Source: Lutibacter agarilyticus (GTDB taxonomy: Bacteria; Bacteroidota; Bacteroidia; Flavobacteriales; Flavobacteriaceae). From it: a stretch of 64,000 nt of DNA. The notes under the pieces are model-generated. The model was not told the DNA's origin. It searched no databases and saw nothing but the letters and a program-made list of their open reading frames with translations. The stretch is from positions 124,001-188,000 of the forward strand of contig NZ_FZNT01000005.1 in NCBI RefSeq assembly GCF_900188235.1. The letters run 5' to 3'. Positions 25,704 to 35,117 of this stretch are shown here, one piece after another. The translations under genes were made by a program, and so were the position numbers. Every line of letters begins with the position of its first letter. Position 1 is the first letter of the stretch.

Positions 25704-26870
25704 ATGAAATTTCCACTAATAAAATTCAAACCCAATAAAACAAATGTTAAAGGTTTAGAATGTTTAAATTGTGGAAAACCACTACGTGGAGATGAAAATT
25801 TTTGCTCGTATTGCGGTCAAAAAAACACCACTAAAAAATTAAATTTTGGTACTTTTTTAAATAATTTATTTTCGGGATTCTTATCTTACGATTCTCGCTT
25901 TTGGACTACTTTTATTCCGCTTTTAACTAGACCAGGAAAAGTTTCAAAAGATTATATTACTGGTAAAAGAGCACGTTTTGTAAACCCATTTCAATTATAT
26001 TTAAATGTTTCCATTATTTTCTTTTTGATTTTAGGAATATCAAATAAAATGGACAACATTACTATTCCGGTAGATGAAATTGAAAATGCTCCCAAAACAA
26101 TAGACTCATTAAAGCAAACCAACCAACCTGAAATAGACTCTATACTTAAAAAAGCACAAGATGAAATTGAAAAAAAATCACCTAACGACTCTACTTCAAC
26201 AAAAATAATTACATCTATAGGCGATGTTTTTACTATTGCTGAAAGTAAAGACCTTGAAAAAGACACCATACCGTATCAATACCACATAAAAACAGACACT
26301 ACAAAAAGAATTAGTACTTGGAATAAACTTCAAGATTTTCAACATTATTACAACACTAAACCAAATTTATCAAATGAAGTTGCTTTAGGTAATTTAGGTT
26401 ATGAAAAAACATTTTGGAATCGTTTTTATTACCAAGAAATTATAAACACAAATAAAAATTACAACCAATTGAAAGAAGATGGAGGTAAAACTTACATTAA
26501 AAAAATAATCTCAACTACTTCAATCTCCCTATTTGTATTTCTTCCTATTTTCACCTTGTTTTTGATGCTTTTATATTTCAGAAGAAATTATACTTATATC
26601 GAACATTTGGTATTTGTTTTTAATACACAAACGGTTTTCTTTTTATTGCTTGCAATCTTTCTGCTTTTGAACTTACTATTTAACATAGAAAATACGGCTT
26701 GGGTATTTATTACCATATTTGTAGTTTATTTATACAAAGCAATGCGTAATTTTTATCAACAAAGTAGAAGAAAAACTATTGTGAAGTTTTTTTTACTTAA
26801 TAGCTTTTACCTATTTTTAGGTTTTATTGGAATATTAATTGTAGCCGCAATTTCTTTTGGTTCAACCTAA
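25704..26870 (+). CDS. DUF3667 zinc-ribbon membrane protein
   Basis: This 388-residue protein begins with a zinc ribbon (C20, C23, C34, C37) and then has a conserved RPGKVSKDYITGKRARFVNPFQ stretch followed by membrane segments at about residues 95-113, 270-295, 305-330 and 360-385. A long polar, Asp/Ser/Thr-rich loop (about 115-260) separates the first from the rest. The family is widespread in Bacteroidota and its function is unknown. Its stop overlaps by 4 nt the stop region of the convergent TANGO2-like gene. Confidence 0.85.
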   Translation: MKFPLIKFKPNKTNVKGLECLNCGKPLRGDENFCSYCGQKNTTKKLNFGTFLNNLFSGFLSYDSRFWTTFIPLLTRPGKVSKDYITGKRARFVNPFQLYLNVSIIFFLILGISNKMDNITIPVDEIENAPKTIDSLKQTNQPEIDSILKKAQDEIEKKSPNDSTSTKIITSIGDVFTIAESKDLEKDTIPYQYHIKTDTTKRISTWNKLQDFQHYYNTKPNLSNEVALGNLGYEKTFWNRFYYQEIINTNKNYNQLKEDGGKTYIKKIISTTSISLFVFLPIFTLFLMLLYFRRNYTYIEHLVFVFNTQTVFFLLLAIFLLLNLLFNIENTAWVFITIFVVYLYKAMRNFYQQSRRKTIVKFFLLNSFYLFLGFIGILIVAAISFGST

Positions 26871-27565
26871 ACTAAAAGCGTTGTGCTTTTTGAATGAACC
26901 ACATCATTATAATTCATTTTAACAATTGCACCTTCTTTTTTTACTAAAGTAATACTAACGGTTTCAACTGTGGGGCGTTTCATTAAAATTGACTGAGCTT
27001 TATCCCCAATTTCTGAAGAATGAAATGCTAAAATAGTTTCAGATGAAAACTCATGGCTTTCCACCCAATCTTTAAACCATTTTTTTCGAAGTTCCTTAAT
27101 TTCGTTTGAATACAAGGTTGATGACGACCATATTTTTGGTTCATTTTTTAATTTTGAAAACCGTTTTTGTTGCTCATCCCAAATTAATTCATACAAATTA
27201 AGGCTAGCATTCCAATCAACAATAACTATGGTAAAAGGCTCTATACCCTCTAAATCTAAATCTTCAATGTAAGTAGTAAAATCTTCACCCTTCAATATTT
27301 CTTTTGCTATTAAACCTCTACTTTTTTTATAACTATTCTTTTTTTTATGATTTTCGAATGCACCATTTAATACACACACCAATCTTTTTTTAGAACTAAC
27401 CCCAATCCAAGTTCCACCAGCCAATTTATCCTTCGGAAAAACCAGTTCAACATTGTCTTCAATATATTTTTTTGGAAAAAGCGTTGCTCGCTCCTTTTGC
27501 TCGTCTCGATTAGATGTTAAAATAAAATTCGATTTTCCTAAAGGCAGAAAAGTAACGGTGCACAT
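26867..27565 (-). CDS. NRDE/TANGO2-family protein
   Basis: The 232-residue protein starts MCTVTF and carries the family-defining SNRDE motif at about residues 18-22. If the initiator Met is removed, Cys2 becomes the N-terminal residue, as in Ntn-hydrolase-like relatives. Other conserved parts are GGTWIGVS and LNGAF. Eukaryotic TANGO2 has been linked to haem or lipid metabolism; bacterial function is not established. It converges with the DUF3667 gene with a 4-nt overlap. Confidence 0.87.
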   Translation of the reverse strand: MCTVTFLPLGKSNFILTSNRDEQKERATLFPKKYIEDNVELVFPKDKLAGGTWIGVSSKKRLVCVLNGAFENHKKKNSYKKSRGLIAKEILKGEDFTTYIEDLDLEGIEPFTIVIVDWNASLNLYELIWDEQQKRFSKLKNEPKIWSSSTLYSNEIKELRKKWFKDWVESHEFSSETILAFHSSEIGDKAQSILMKRPTVETVSITLVKKEGAIVKMNYNDVVHSKSTTLLV

Positions 27566-27624
27566 GCTATTAAAATTGGTTTATTGAGTATCAGTATCAA
27601 GCAAAAATTCTGATTCGCTTTTTG

Positions 27625-27632
27625 TAACTTTG
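27625..27632 (+). promoter_or_regulatory. -7 promoter box of pruA
   Basis: TAACTTTG is an exact TAnnTTTG match 39 nt before the ATG at 27672. No clear -33 box. Confidence 0.5.
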
Positions 27633-27671
27633 TACGCAAATTTAATCTAAAAAATCTTTAAAATTAATACT

Positions 27672-29390
27672 ATGGCAACAGGATTTTACAAAGTACCAAA
27701 AGCAGTAAACGAGCCAATAAATTCTTATGCACCTGGAACACCAGAGCGCAAGGCTTTATTAGATACTTATAAAAAAATGTACAACGAAAAAGTTGACATT
27801 CCATTTTATATAGGAGGAAAAGAATATAGAACTGGAAAAACCGTAGCTATTAATCCACCGCATGACCACCAACATTGTGTTGGACAATATCATACTGCAG
27901 AAAAAGAGCATATTGAATTAGCTGTTAAAGCTGCTGCTGAAGCACGTGTAAAATGGGCTGCAACCAGCTGGGAACACAGAGCTGCAATTTTCTTAAAAGC
28001 TGCTGATTTATTATCGGGACCATTCCGTTATAAAATGAATGCTGCAACTATGATTGCACAATCTAAAAATGTGTATCAAGCAGAAATTGATTCGGCATGT
28101 GAATTAATTGACTTTTTACGTTTTAACGTAGAGTTTATGACCGAAATATATACAAATCAACCAGAATCTGCTCCTGGAATTTGGAACCGTATGGAATACC
28201 GTCCGTTAGAAGGATTTATTTATGCAATTACACCTTTTAACTTTACAGCCATTGCTGGTAATTTACCTGCAGCACCTGCTTTAATGGGAAATGTTGTGAT
28301 TTGGAAACCTGCAAGATCTCAAGTATATTCTGCACAAGTAATTATGGAATTATTTAAGGCAGCTGGTTTACCTGATGGTGTTATTAATATGGTGACTGGA
28401 AATTCAGGAACTATTACTGATGTATTACTAGACAGTCCAGATTTTTCTGGAGTTCACTTTACAGGATCAACTCCTGTATTTAATAGCTTTTGGGAGACTA
28501 TTGGTAAAAACGTAGGGAAATATAAAACATACCCAAGAATTGTTGGAGAAACAGGTGGAAAAGATTTTATTTGGGCACATCCTTCAGCAGTTGCACAAGA
28601 AGTAGCTACAGCAATTTCAAGAGGTGCTTTTGAATATCAGGGTCAAAAATGTTCTGCAGCTTCTCGTGCTTATTTACCTGCAAGTTTATGGGCTGAAATT
28701 AAAGAAAGTGTTTTAAAAGACATTGCTTCATTTAAAATAGGAACTCCTGAAGACCCTACAAATTTCATTAACTCTGTTATTGATGATAGAGCTTTCAAAA
28801 AATTATCTGGTTATATTGAAGAAGCAAAAGCTGATGCAGATGCTGAAATTATAGCTGGTGGTGGTTATGATGATTCTGTTGGGTACTTTATTGAGCCTAC
28901 AATTATTGTAACAACAAACCCTCAATACAAAACAATGTGTAACGAGTTGTTTGGACCTATTATTACTATTTACGTTTATGAAGATAGTAAATGGGAAGAA
29001 ATATTAGACGTTGTTGATAGCACAAGTGAATTTGCCTTAACAGGAGCTATTTTTAGTGGAGATCGTTATGTTATTGATATTGCGACTAATAAATTAGAAA
29101 ACGCTGCTGGAAACTTTTACATCAACGATAAGCCAACCGGTGCCGTTGTAGGTCAACAACCATTTGGTGGTGCTCGTGGATCTGGAACAAATGATAAAGC
29201 TGGTTCAGTTTGGAATTTATTACGTTGGGTAAGCAACAGAACTATTAAAGAAACTTTTGTAACTCCAACAGATTACAGATATCCTTTTTTAGGTGAAAGC
29301 GCTTTAGAAACTGTTGAAAAAGGAGTTGATACTGCTATTGATAAGTTAAAAGACTTAAGCAATGAAATTTCTTCAAAATTCAAAAAATAA
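27672..29390 (+). CDS. pruA: L-glutamate gamma-semialdehyde (1-pyrroline-5-carboxylate) dehydrogenase
   Basis: The 572-residue aldehyde dehydrogenase oxidises glutamate semialdehyde to glutamate in proline catabolism. The catalytic cysteine is in QGQKCSAASR, the general-base glutamate in VGETGGKD, and the NAD-binding FTGSTPVF and the ITPFNFTAIAGNLPAAPALMGN segments are typical. After the conserved end of the fold (DYRYPFLGE) there is an extra ~30-residue amphipathic Lys/Asp/Glu-rich tail. Proline dehydrogenase is not in the window. Confidence 0.95.
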   Translation: MATGFYKVPKAVNEPINSYAPGTPERKALLDTYKKMYNEKVDIPFYIGGKEYRTGKTVAINPPHDHQHCVGQYHTAEKEHIELAVKAAAEARVKWAATSWEHRAAIFLKAADLLSGPFRYKMNAATMIAQSKNVYQAEIDSACELIDFLRFNVEFMTEIYTNQPESAPGIWNRMEYRPLEGFIYAITPFNFTAIAGNLPAAPALMGNVVIWKPARSQVYSAQVIMELFKAAGLPDGVINMVTGNSGTITDVLLDSPDFSGVHFTGSTPVFNSFWETIGKNVGKYKTYPRIVGETGGKDFIWAHPSAVAQEVATAISRGAFEYQGQKCSAASRAYLPASLWAEIKESVLKDIASFKIGTPEDPTNFINSVIDDRAFKKLSGYIEEAKADADAEIIAGGGYDDSVGYFIEPTIIVTTNPQYKTMCNELFGPIITIYVYEDSKWEEILDVVDSTSEFALTGAIFSGDRYVIDIATNKLENAAGNFYINDKPTGAVVGQQPFGGARGSGTNDKAGSVWNLLRWVSNRTIKETFVTPTDYRYPFLGESALETVEKGVDTAIDKLKDLSNEISSKFKK

Positions 29391-29408
29391 TTAGAAATAT
29401 ATAAGCAT

Positions 29409-29436
29409 AAAAAAAGCGCCAATTGGCGCTTTTTTT
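29409..29436. terminator. Bidirectional terminator after pruA
   Basis: A perfect palindrome with GC core AGCGCCAATTGGCGCT is bordered by A6 and T7 and serves the convergent pruA and the small 59-residue gene. Confidence 0.92.
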
Positions 29437-29454
29437 ATTTCTTAACTGTGTTGT

Positions 29455-29634
29455 TTAAACTGCTTCAAACCCATCTGCCCCATCTAAAAGCCCAACCAAT
29501 TCTTGTGGTTTATGAATAATAGTTGGCATGTGTTGTGGACAGATATAAAATTCCGTTTCTTGATAATAAAATTTAGTTACAGGTATTTCTGCAGAAGTTT
29601 TTTTACAAACTAAACACTCTTTGGTAGCACTCAT
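29455..29634 (-). CDS. Small CxxC...CxxH protein of unknown function
   Basis: On the minus strand an ATG at 29634 opens a 59-codon frame that ends at a TAA (29455). The peptide has C7, C10, C32 and H35 (ECLVC and ICPQH), a plausible zinc site, and ends with an acidic DGADGFEAV tail. It uses common codons for this genome, ends just before the bidirectional terminator and is followed upstream by rsmG on the same strand with a 64-nt gap. The layout (own stop near terminator, Cys/His pattern) supports a real gene. I do not recognise the family. Confidence 0.65.
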   Translation of the reverse strand: MSATKECLVCKKTSAEIPVTKFYYQETEFYICPQHMPTIIHKPQELVGLLDGADGFEAV

Positions 29635-29698
29635 ATTTACATGTTTTTATATTAAAAGACTAAATTACCTTTTTTTATTGAATTAAAAGTGAACTATA

Positions 29699-30325
29699 TT
29701 ACCTCTTTTTTAAAGGAATATGCACCACTTTTTTTGTTTCAAAAAATTCCTCCTCAAAATAATTGGTTAAATCATACAAGGTTGCATTTGGAAAACTAAC
29801 CAATTCCTCGGTTAAATCTCCTCCTTTTAAATACAGAATTCCATTTTTCAATTCATGATTTTTTTTCTTCGCGATTTTTTTACGTGTCCATTTTACAAAA
29901 TCGTCCATATTTGTGACAGCTCTACTCACAATAAAGTCAAATTCACCTTTTACTTTTTCTGCACGTATATGGTCAGCCTTCACGTTCTTCAATCCTAACG
30001 CTGTAGCAACTTCATTCACCACTTTAATTTTTTTTCCAATAGAATCAGCCAAATAAAAGTTTGCCTTCGGAAATAAAATGGCTAATGGAATTCCAGGAAA
30101 TCCACCACCAGTTCCAATATCTAAAATATTTGAATCGGGTAAAAATGGCTGTACTTTAGCAATTCCCAATGAATGCAGCACATGACGCAAGTATAATTCG
30201 TCAATATCTTTACGAGAAATAACATTTATTTGAGCGTTCCACTCTTTGTATAATTCTTCTAATTTGTTAAACTGACTGATTTGTAACTCTGTTAAATCAG
30301 GGAAATATTTCAAAATAATATCCAT
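29699..30325 (-). CDS. rsmG: 16S rRNA (guanine(527)-N7)-methyltransferase
   Basis: This 208-residue protein has the RsmG fold: an N-terminal helical part including NAQINVISRKD and LYLRHVLHSLGIA, then the SAM-binding ILDIGTGGGFPGIPLAILFP motif and FDFIVSRAVTNMDDFVKW with the RxV motif. It methylates G527 of 16S rRNA in the 530 loop. A TAATTTTG box lies on the minus strand about 20 nt upstream of the start (30345-30352). Confidence 0.95.
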   Translation of the reverse strand: MDIILKYFPDLTELQISQFNKLEELYKEWNAQINVISRKDIDELYLRHVLHSLGIAKVQPFLPDSNILDIGTGGGFPGIPLAILFPKANFYLADSIGKKIKVVNEVATALGLKNVKADHIRAEKVKGEFDFIVSRAVTNMDDFVKWTRKKIAKKKNHELKNGILYLKGGDLTEELVSFPNATLYDLTNYFEEEFFETKKVVHIPLKKR

Positions 30326-30432
30326 ATATTTTATAATGTGTTTGCAAAATTACCATTTCTAAAATTAAATTAACATCTTTTGAAAAAATGTTATATTTTT
30401 CTTAAAAGTAGTTTTAGATCATAAAAATGGCT

Positions 30433-30440
30433 TAATTTTG
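30433..30440 (+). promoter_or_regulatory. -7 promoter box of the desaturase-aminotransferase pair
   Basis: TAATTTTG matches TAnnTTTG and lies 25 nt before the ATG at 30466. Confidence 0.45.
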
Positions 30441-30465
30441 GTGTATATATCTATATAATAGGTAA

Positions 30466-31572
30466 ATGATGACTACTAATACTACTACTATAAGCTTTTC
30501 AAGAAACGATAAAGCTAAATTTTTTAGGACTCTTAATAAACGGGTAAATTCGTATTTTAAAGAGCGTAATATAAAACGTACAGGAAACTGGAAACTATAC
30601 AGCAAAGCAATTGTAATGTTTAGCATATTTCTAGCGCCTCTTATTTTAATATTAACCGTGCCTATGCCGCAATGGACTATGTTATTGTTAACCGTTGTTA
30701 TTGGAATTGGAATGGCAGGTGTTGGCATGAACGTAATGCACGATAGCAACCACGAATCTTTTTCTAGTAAAAAATGGGTAAATAAAATTATGGGTAGCAG
30801 CATCTACATTTTAGCTGGAAATGTGTATAACTGGAAAGTGCAACACAATGTATTACACCATACTTTTACAAATATTCAAGGCTATGATGAAGACATTGAT
30901 GCGGGTAGAATAATTCGATTTTCAAAACATTCAAAATGGTTACCTGTCCATCAATTTCAAAAGTTCTATTCTATATTTTTATACGGTTTGTTAACCATAA
31001 ATTGGGCAATTACAACAGATTTTAAGCAAACCTATAATTATTTAAAACGCAAACTTTCTTATGGTAAATTTCCAAATCCAGCGAAACAATGGAGTATTTT
31101 AGTAATTACTAAAATCATTTATTATTTAATTTGGATGGTAGTACCTATGCTTGTGTTAGATATTGCTTGGTGGAAAGTACTCATCGGTTTTTTTGTAATG
31201 CATTATACCGCTGGTATGATTTTAAGTGTAACGTTCCAATTAGCACATGTAGTACCAAATACCAATATGCCTTTACCTGATAAAGAAGGTAAAATGGAAC
31301 ATACTTGGGCAATTCACCAATTATTCACCACTTCAAATTTCGCTCCAAATAACAAATTTGTATCTTACTACACAGGTGGTTTAAATCATCAAGTAGAACA
31401 CCATATTTTCCCACATATTTCACATATACATTATGGGAAAATAGCAAAAATTGTAAAAGAAACTGCTAAAGAATTTAATTTACCCTATCACGAATATAAA
31501 ACAATGCGAAAAGCATTTCTTGAACATTTCAATCAATTAAAAACGCTAGGTTTAGAACCGGCTCATGCTTAA
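30466..31572 (+). CDS. Membrane fatty acid desaturase (acyl-CoA or acyl-lipid type)
   Basis: The 368-residue protein has the three di-iron histidine boxes of front-end type desaturases: HDSNHES, HNVLHH and NHQVEHH, the last with the Q-x-E-H-H form. Four membrane segments (about residues 45-63, 68-85, 165-180 and 215-250) surround them. It would introduce a double bond in fatty acyl chains and so adjust membrane fluidity, which suits a marine or cold habitat. The aminotransferase gene follows after 9 nt. Confidence 0.9.
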   Translation: MMTTNTTTISFSRNDKAKFFRTLNKRVNSYFKERNIKRTGNWKLYSKAIVMFSIFLAPLILILTVPMPQWTMLLLTVVIGIGMAGVGMNVMHDSNHESFSSKKWVNKIMGSSIYILAGNVYNWKVQHNVLHHTFTNIQGYDEDIDAGRIIRFSKHSKWLPVHQFQKFYSIFLYGLLTINWAITTDFKQTYNYLKRKLSYGKFPNPAKQWSILVITKIIYYLIWMVVPMLVLDIAWWKVLIGFFVMHYTAGMILSVTFQLAHVVPNTNMPLPDKEGKMEHTWAIHQLFTTSNFAPNNKFVSYYTGGLNHQVEHHIFPHISHIHYGKIAKIVKETAKEFNLPYHEYKTMRKAFLEHFNQLKTLGLEPAHA

Positions 31573-31581
31573 TCAAATTTT

Positions 31582-32769
31582 ATGAAAAATCAACTATCAG
31601 ACAGAATTAACAGTTTACCTGTTTCAGCAACTTTAGCAATGGCTGCTAAAGCTAGAGAGTTAAAAGGACAAGGAAAAGACATTATTGGTTTAAGTTTAGG
31701 AGAACCAGATTTTAATACTCCTGATTTCATTAAAGAAGCTGCTAAACAAGCAATTGATGATAACTATAATTCATATTCTCCTGTTGATGGGTATGCCGAT
31801 TTAAAAGATGCTATTATCACTAAATTTAAACGTGATAATAATTTAGATTACAAACCAAGTCAAATTGTAGTTTCAACTGGAGCAAAACAATCTATTGCCA
31901 ATACTTTACAGGTATTATTAAATCCTGGAGACGAAGTATTATTGCCTGCACCCTATTGGGTAAGTTATTCTGCATTGGCAATTTTCTCTGAAGCTACTTA
32001 TAAAGAAATTCCTTCTTCTATTGATACTGATTTTAAAATTACTCCAGAACAATTAGAAGCAGCTATTACACCTAAAACAAAATTAATCTTATTCAACTCT
32101 CCAAATAATCCAAGTGGAACAATTTATACTGAAGAAGATTACAGAGCTTTGGCTGCTGTTATAGAAAAACACCCTAATATTTATGTGCTTTCTGATGAAA
32201 TTTATGAGCATATTAATTATGGAACTAAAAACTTTAGTTTTGCAGCAATACCAAGTATGTACGACAGAACAATTACCGTTAACGGTGTAGCAAAAGCATT
32301 TGCTATGACAGGATGGAGAATTGGATATATTGGAGCTCCTGAATGGATTGCTAGAGCTTGCAATAAAATGCAAGGACAAATTACCTCTGGCGCCAACTGC
32401 ATTGCACAACGCGCTACAATTGCGGCATTAGAAGCTCCTGTTTCTAAAATACAATATATGGTAACCGAGTTTCATAAACGAAGAGATATTGTTTTACAAT
32501 TATTAGGAGAAATTGAAGGATTTAAATTAAATATACCTCAAGGAGCATTTTACGTATTCCCAGATATTTCTGCATTTTTCGGAAAAGAATTTAACGGTGT
32601 TAAAATTGAAAATGCATCTGATTTTGCCTTGTACTTATTAGAATATGCAAATGTTGCAACCGTTACCGGTGAAGCATTTGGAGCACCTGATTGTATTAGA
32701 ATTTCTTATGCAGCTTCTGAAGCACAAATTAGAGAGGCTATTAGCAGAATTAAAAAAGCATTGAGCTAA
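31582..32769 (+). CDS. Class I/II PLP-dependent aminotransferase (aspartate aminotransferase-like)
   Basis: The 395-residue enzyme has the expected fold-type I landmarks: LSLGEPDFNTP at the start, NSPNNPSGTIY, SDEIYEHI with the PLP-ring aspartate, the lysine in NGVAKAFAMTGWRIGY that forms the Schiff base, and a final arginine in PDCIRISYA that binds substrate carboxylate. It is most like the AspC/Ib subgroup that makes aspartate and sometimes uses aromatic amino acids. It shares a likely transcript with the desaturase gene. Confidence 0.9.
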   Translation: MKNQLSDRINSLPVSATLAMAAKARELKGQGKDIIGLSLGEPDFNTPDFIKEAAKQAIDDNYNSYSPVDGYADLKDAIITKFKRDNNLDYKPSQIVVSTGAKQSIANTLQVLLNPGDEVLLPAPYWVSYSALAIFSEATYKEIPSSIDTDFKITPEQLEAAITPKTKLILFNSPNNPSGTIYTEEDYRALAAVIEKHPNIYVLSDEIYEHINYGTKNFSFAAIPSMYDRTITVNGVAKAFAMTGWRIGYIGAPEWIARACNKMQGQITSGANCIAQRATIAALEAPVSKIQYMVTEFHKRRDIVLQLLGEIEGFKLNIPQGAFYVFPDISAFFGKEFNGVKIENASDFALYLLEYANVATVTGEAFGAPDCIRISYAASEAQIREAISRIKKALS

Positions 32770-32794
32770 ATTCTAAGAACATACACTTATAAAA

Positions 32795-32834
32795 GAGGTT
32801 GTCTAAAAAGTTGATTTTTAAGACAGCCTTTTTT
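32795..32834. terminator. Bidirectional terminator between aminotransferase and DUF2490 genes
   Basis: Arms GAGGTTGTCT and AGACAGCCTTTT pair with one G-U and a 16-nt loop, bordered by A4 on the left and T6 on the right. Confidence 0.8.
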
Positions 32835-32850
32835 ATTGCTACAATCTATG

Positions 32851-33576
32851 TTATTTATAAAATTTCTTTTTAGTGAAATCAAAATTGTAATTATAAACTA
32901 CATTAAACACATTATCAGCCCAATAAACACCATTTCCTGCATTGTAATAATCATGTCTATAACCTATGTACAATTTCGAATTATCTAGTAACTGATATCC
33001 CAATGAAACAACAAAATTATTTTGATCAAAATTAGGATCGCCTATGCCTTCAGTAAAACGAATTCTAATTTCTTCAGAAAGGTTTCCTAATAAATAATTG
33101 TTATTTTTAAATTTCAATATATTAAAATCAAAATTCATTCGATACCTAAACCTATTAGCGTAAGCTTCTTCATTATTTAATTTTGTTTTAAAACGCTCTT
33201 CAAACATAAAACGCTGATTCATTTTCACTTTTCCTAACGCAGAAAAAAGGGTAACATGTTGCCAAATTCTATTTTCATAATCTAATGATGGAGGATGAAT
33301 TCCCGCTATACTATAATTTGAATAATTGTAACCTACACCCGCACTAATTTTATTACTGAATTTGTAATTTATAAAAGGCATTACTAAAAATATCCTTGTA
33401 TATTTCAGGCGCTCAACAAATCGCCATTGAACAACGCTTACAGCCGAAACCCTTTCTGAAAATTTAAACTTATTAACCACAGTAAACCATGAACCACCTT
33501 CATTGTTTTGAACTTCTTGAGCCTGAACAACAAAAAATTGAAGTACAAATAGCAAACTCAGCACATATCTCTTCAT
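32851..33576 (-). CDS. DUF2490 family outer membrane beta-barrel protein
   Basis: This 241-residue protein has a signal peptide (about residues 1-19, ending VQA-Q) and a body of alternating hydrophobic/polar residues with many aromatics, ending YNYNFDFTKKKFYK, as expected for a beta-barrel. The GVGYNYSNYS and GYRHDYYN segments are typical of DUF2490. Function is unknown. A TAAATTTG box on the minus strand (33604-33611) may be its -7 element. Confidence 0.82.
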   Translation of the reverse strand: MKRYVLSLLFVLQFFVVQAQEVQNNEGGSWFTVVNKFKFSERVSAVSVVQWRFVERLKYTRIFLVMPFINYKFSNKISAGVGYNYSNYSIAGIHPPSLDYENRIWQHVTLFSALGKVKMNQRFMFEERFKTKLNNEEAYANRFRYRMNFDFNILKFKNNNYLLGNLSEEIRIRFTEGIGDPNFDQNNFVVSLGYQLLDNSKLYIGYRHDYYNAGNGVYWADNVFNVVYNYNFDFTKKKFYK

Positions 33577-33938
33577 TTTTAATTAGTTTAAAAAATTGTA
33601 TAACAAATTTAATTAAGCCATTTGTTTTAATAGAGTATAAATTTTAAAAACTAAAAAAACGTTTTAGTAATCTCTCAAAATTAGTTTGGCACTTAATTTT
33701 AGTATTCTTAGCCAAAAATTAATTTAAAGGCACCACAAAAAACATTCTTCAAATAGTAAATCTTTAAATTATCCAAAAAGAATCTAGCTATTGACACATT
33801 ATATTTAATGGCTTATTTACTAGTTTCAATCAAATATTAAAGTCATCAAAATCATTTGTTATACTTTTTTGATTATACAGTACCCCTAACAACTTAAAAG
33901 CTTCATATTATTGCCAAACACAATAAATTTCATCTGTC
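33577..33938. other. Intergenic region between DUF2490 and GH16 genes
   Basis: This is the divergent promoter region. It holds a possible minus-strand -7 box (33604-33611) near DUF2490. On the plus strand a TTTG followed after about 18 nt by TATTCTTA (near 33685-33715) is an imperfect promoter match, which would give the GH16 gene a leader of ~220 nt. No ORF is convincing. Confidence 0.35.
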
Positions 33939-35117
33939 ATGTTAAAAATCAATTTTTCATATTTTTTATACTTAATATTTATATTATCTTTTGCTTCGTG
34001 TAGTAATGATGAAGAGGAAGGTATACCAGAACCAAAAGATACCATTAATCCTACTATAACATGTGTAGAACCAATTAATGTAATAGTAAATATAGGTACT
34101 ACTGAAACTAGAATTACATATTCAACACCTGTTGGAAAAGATAATTTACCAGGAGCAATAACCGAGCAAACTTCAGGTTTAGCATCTGGTTCTTTATTTC
34201 CAATTGGAACAACAACCAACACATTTATTGTAACTGATGCTGCTGGAAATACCGTGTCTTGTAGTTTTGATGTAACAGTAGCAACGCCTTCAGAAGACAA
34301 ACCTTTTTCACTTGAAAATGGCGTTGGTATACCTACAGGTAAAAAATGGACTAAAGTTGAAAATCTTTCTGATGAATTTAATAATGGAACTTTTGATGAT
34401 TCAAAATGGCATAGAGACCCTGCAACTGATGGTTTTGGTTGGATTGGTAGACCTCCTGGATTATTTGAAGCTGACAATGTAAGTGTAAGCGATGGCAACC
34501 TAAATGTAACAACTTTAAAATACCAAACTCCTAAAGTAGTAAATGGTAAAAACTTTACTCATGGTGGAGCAATTATTAGATCTAAAAATTCTGGAGGCGT
34601 AGGTAATTATTACGAATGTAGAATGAAGGCTAATAAAACTGTTATGTCTTCAACTTTTTGGTTAGCTTTTAAAGAAAATTGTCCTAGAAAACTTGAACTC
34701 GATATACAAGAGTGTGTTGGTAGGGTTCACAGCGGCACAGATACTTGGGCTAATAATTTTGACAATATTTATCATTCTAATATTTTTCTACACAAAAGAA
34801 CTTGTAATGGCGTTACTAATGAAGAAAAACGAAGTCAAAAAGGTGTAACACTTACCGAAAAAAACTATTCAAGATATTTTGTATATGGTTGTTGGTGGAA
34901 ATCTGAAACTGAAATTCTTTTTTACTTAGACGGAGAATATTCATTTACCTTGACACCTCCTACTAATTATGACATTGAAGGTTTTATAACTATGGCAATA
35001 GAAACATATGATTGGAACCCAATTGACCCAAACAGTAATTTATTTGAAACTGGCTCTTTTGATGATTTAAGCACAAAATATGATTGGGTAAGAACTTGGA
35101 AATTAGAAGATAAATAG
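33939..35117 (+). CDS. Glycoside hydrolase family 16 lipoprotein with HYR domain (agarase/porphyranase-like)
   Basis: The 392-residue protein begins with a lipoprotein signal ending FASC. Residues about 35-112 form a hyalin-repeat (HYR) domain with CVEPINVIVN and TDAAGNTVSCSFDVTV. From about residue 130 comes a GH16 domain with NNGTFDDSKW, GRPPGLFEADNVSVSDGNL and the catalytic ELDIQE motif (E253 nucleophile, D255, E258 acid/base). The GRPPGLF region and strand pattern are most like red-algal agarases or porphyranases. It would cleave algal galactans at the cell surface. No sulfatase or SusCD genes are next to it. Confidence 0.88.
   Translation: MLKINFSYFLYLIFILSFASCSNDEEEGIPEPKDTINPTITCVEPINVIVNIGTTETRITYSTPVGKDNLPGAITEQTSGLASGSLFPIGTTTNTFIVTDAAGNTVSCSFDVTVATPSEDKPFSLENGVGIPTGKKWTKVENLSDEFNNGTFDDSKWHRDPATDGFGWIGRPPGLFEADNVSVSDGNLNVTTLKYQTPKVVNGKNFTHGGAIIRSKNSGGVGNYYECRMKANKTVMSSTFWLAFKENCPRKLELDIQECVGRVHSGTDTWANNFDNIYHSNIFLHKRTCNGVTNEEKRSQKGVTLTEKNYSRYFVYGCWWKSETEILFYLDGEYSFTLTPPTNYDIEGFITMAIETYDWNPIDPNSNLFETGSFDDLSTKYDWVRTWKLEDK

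Noticed and set aside
33908-34498. Minus-strand ORF of 196 codons over the GH16 start
   Set aside because: It overlaps the GH16 signal peptide and HYR domain, which are well supported; the Ser/Pro/Val-rich translation is a shadow.
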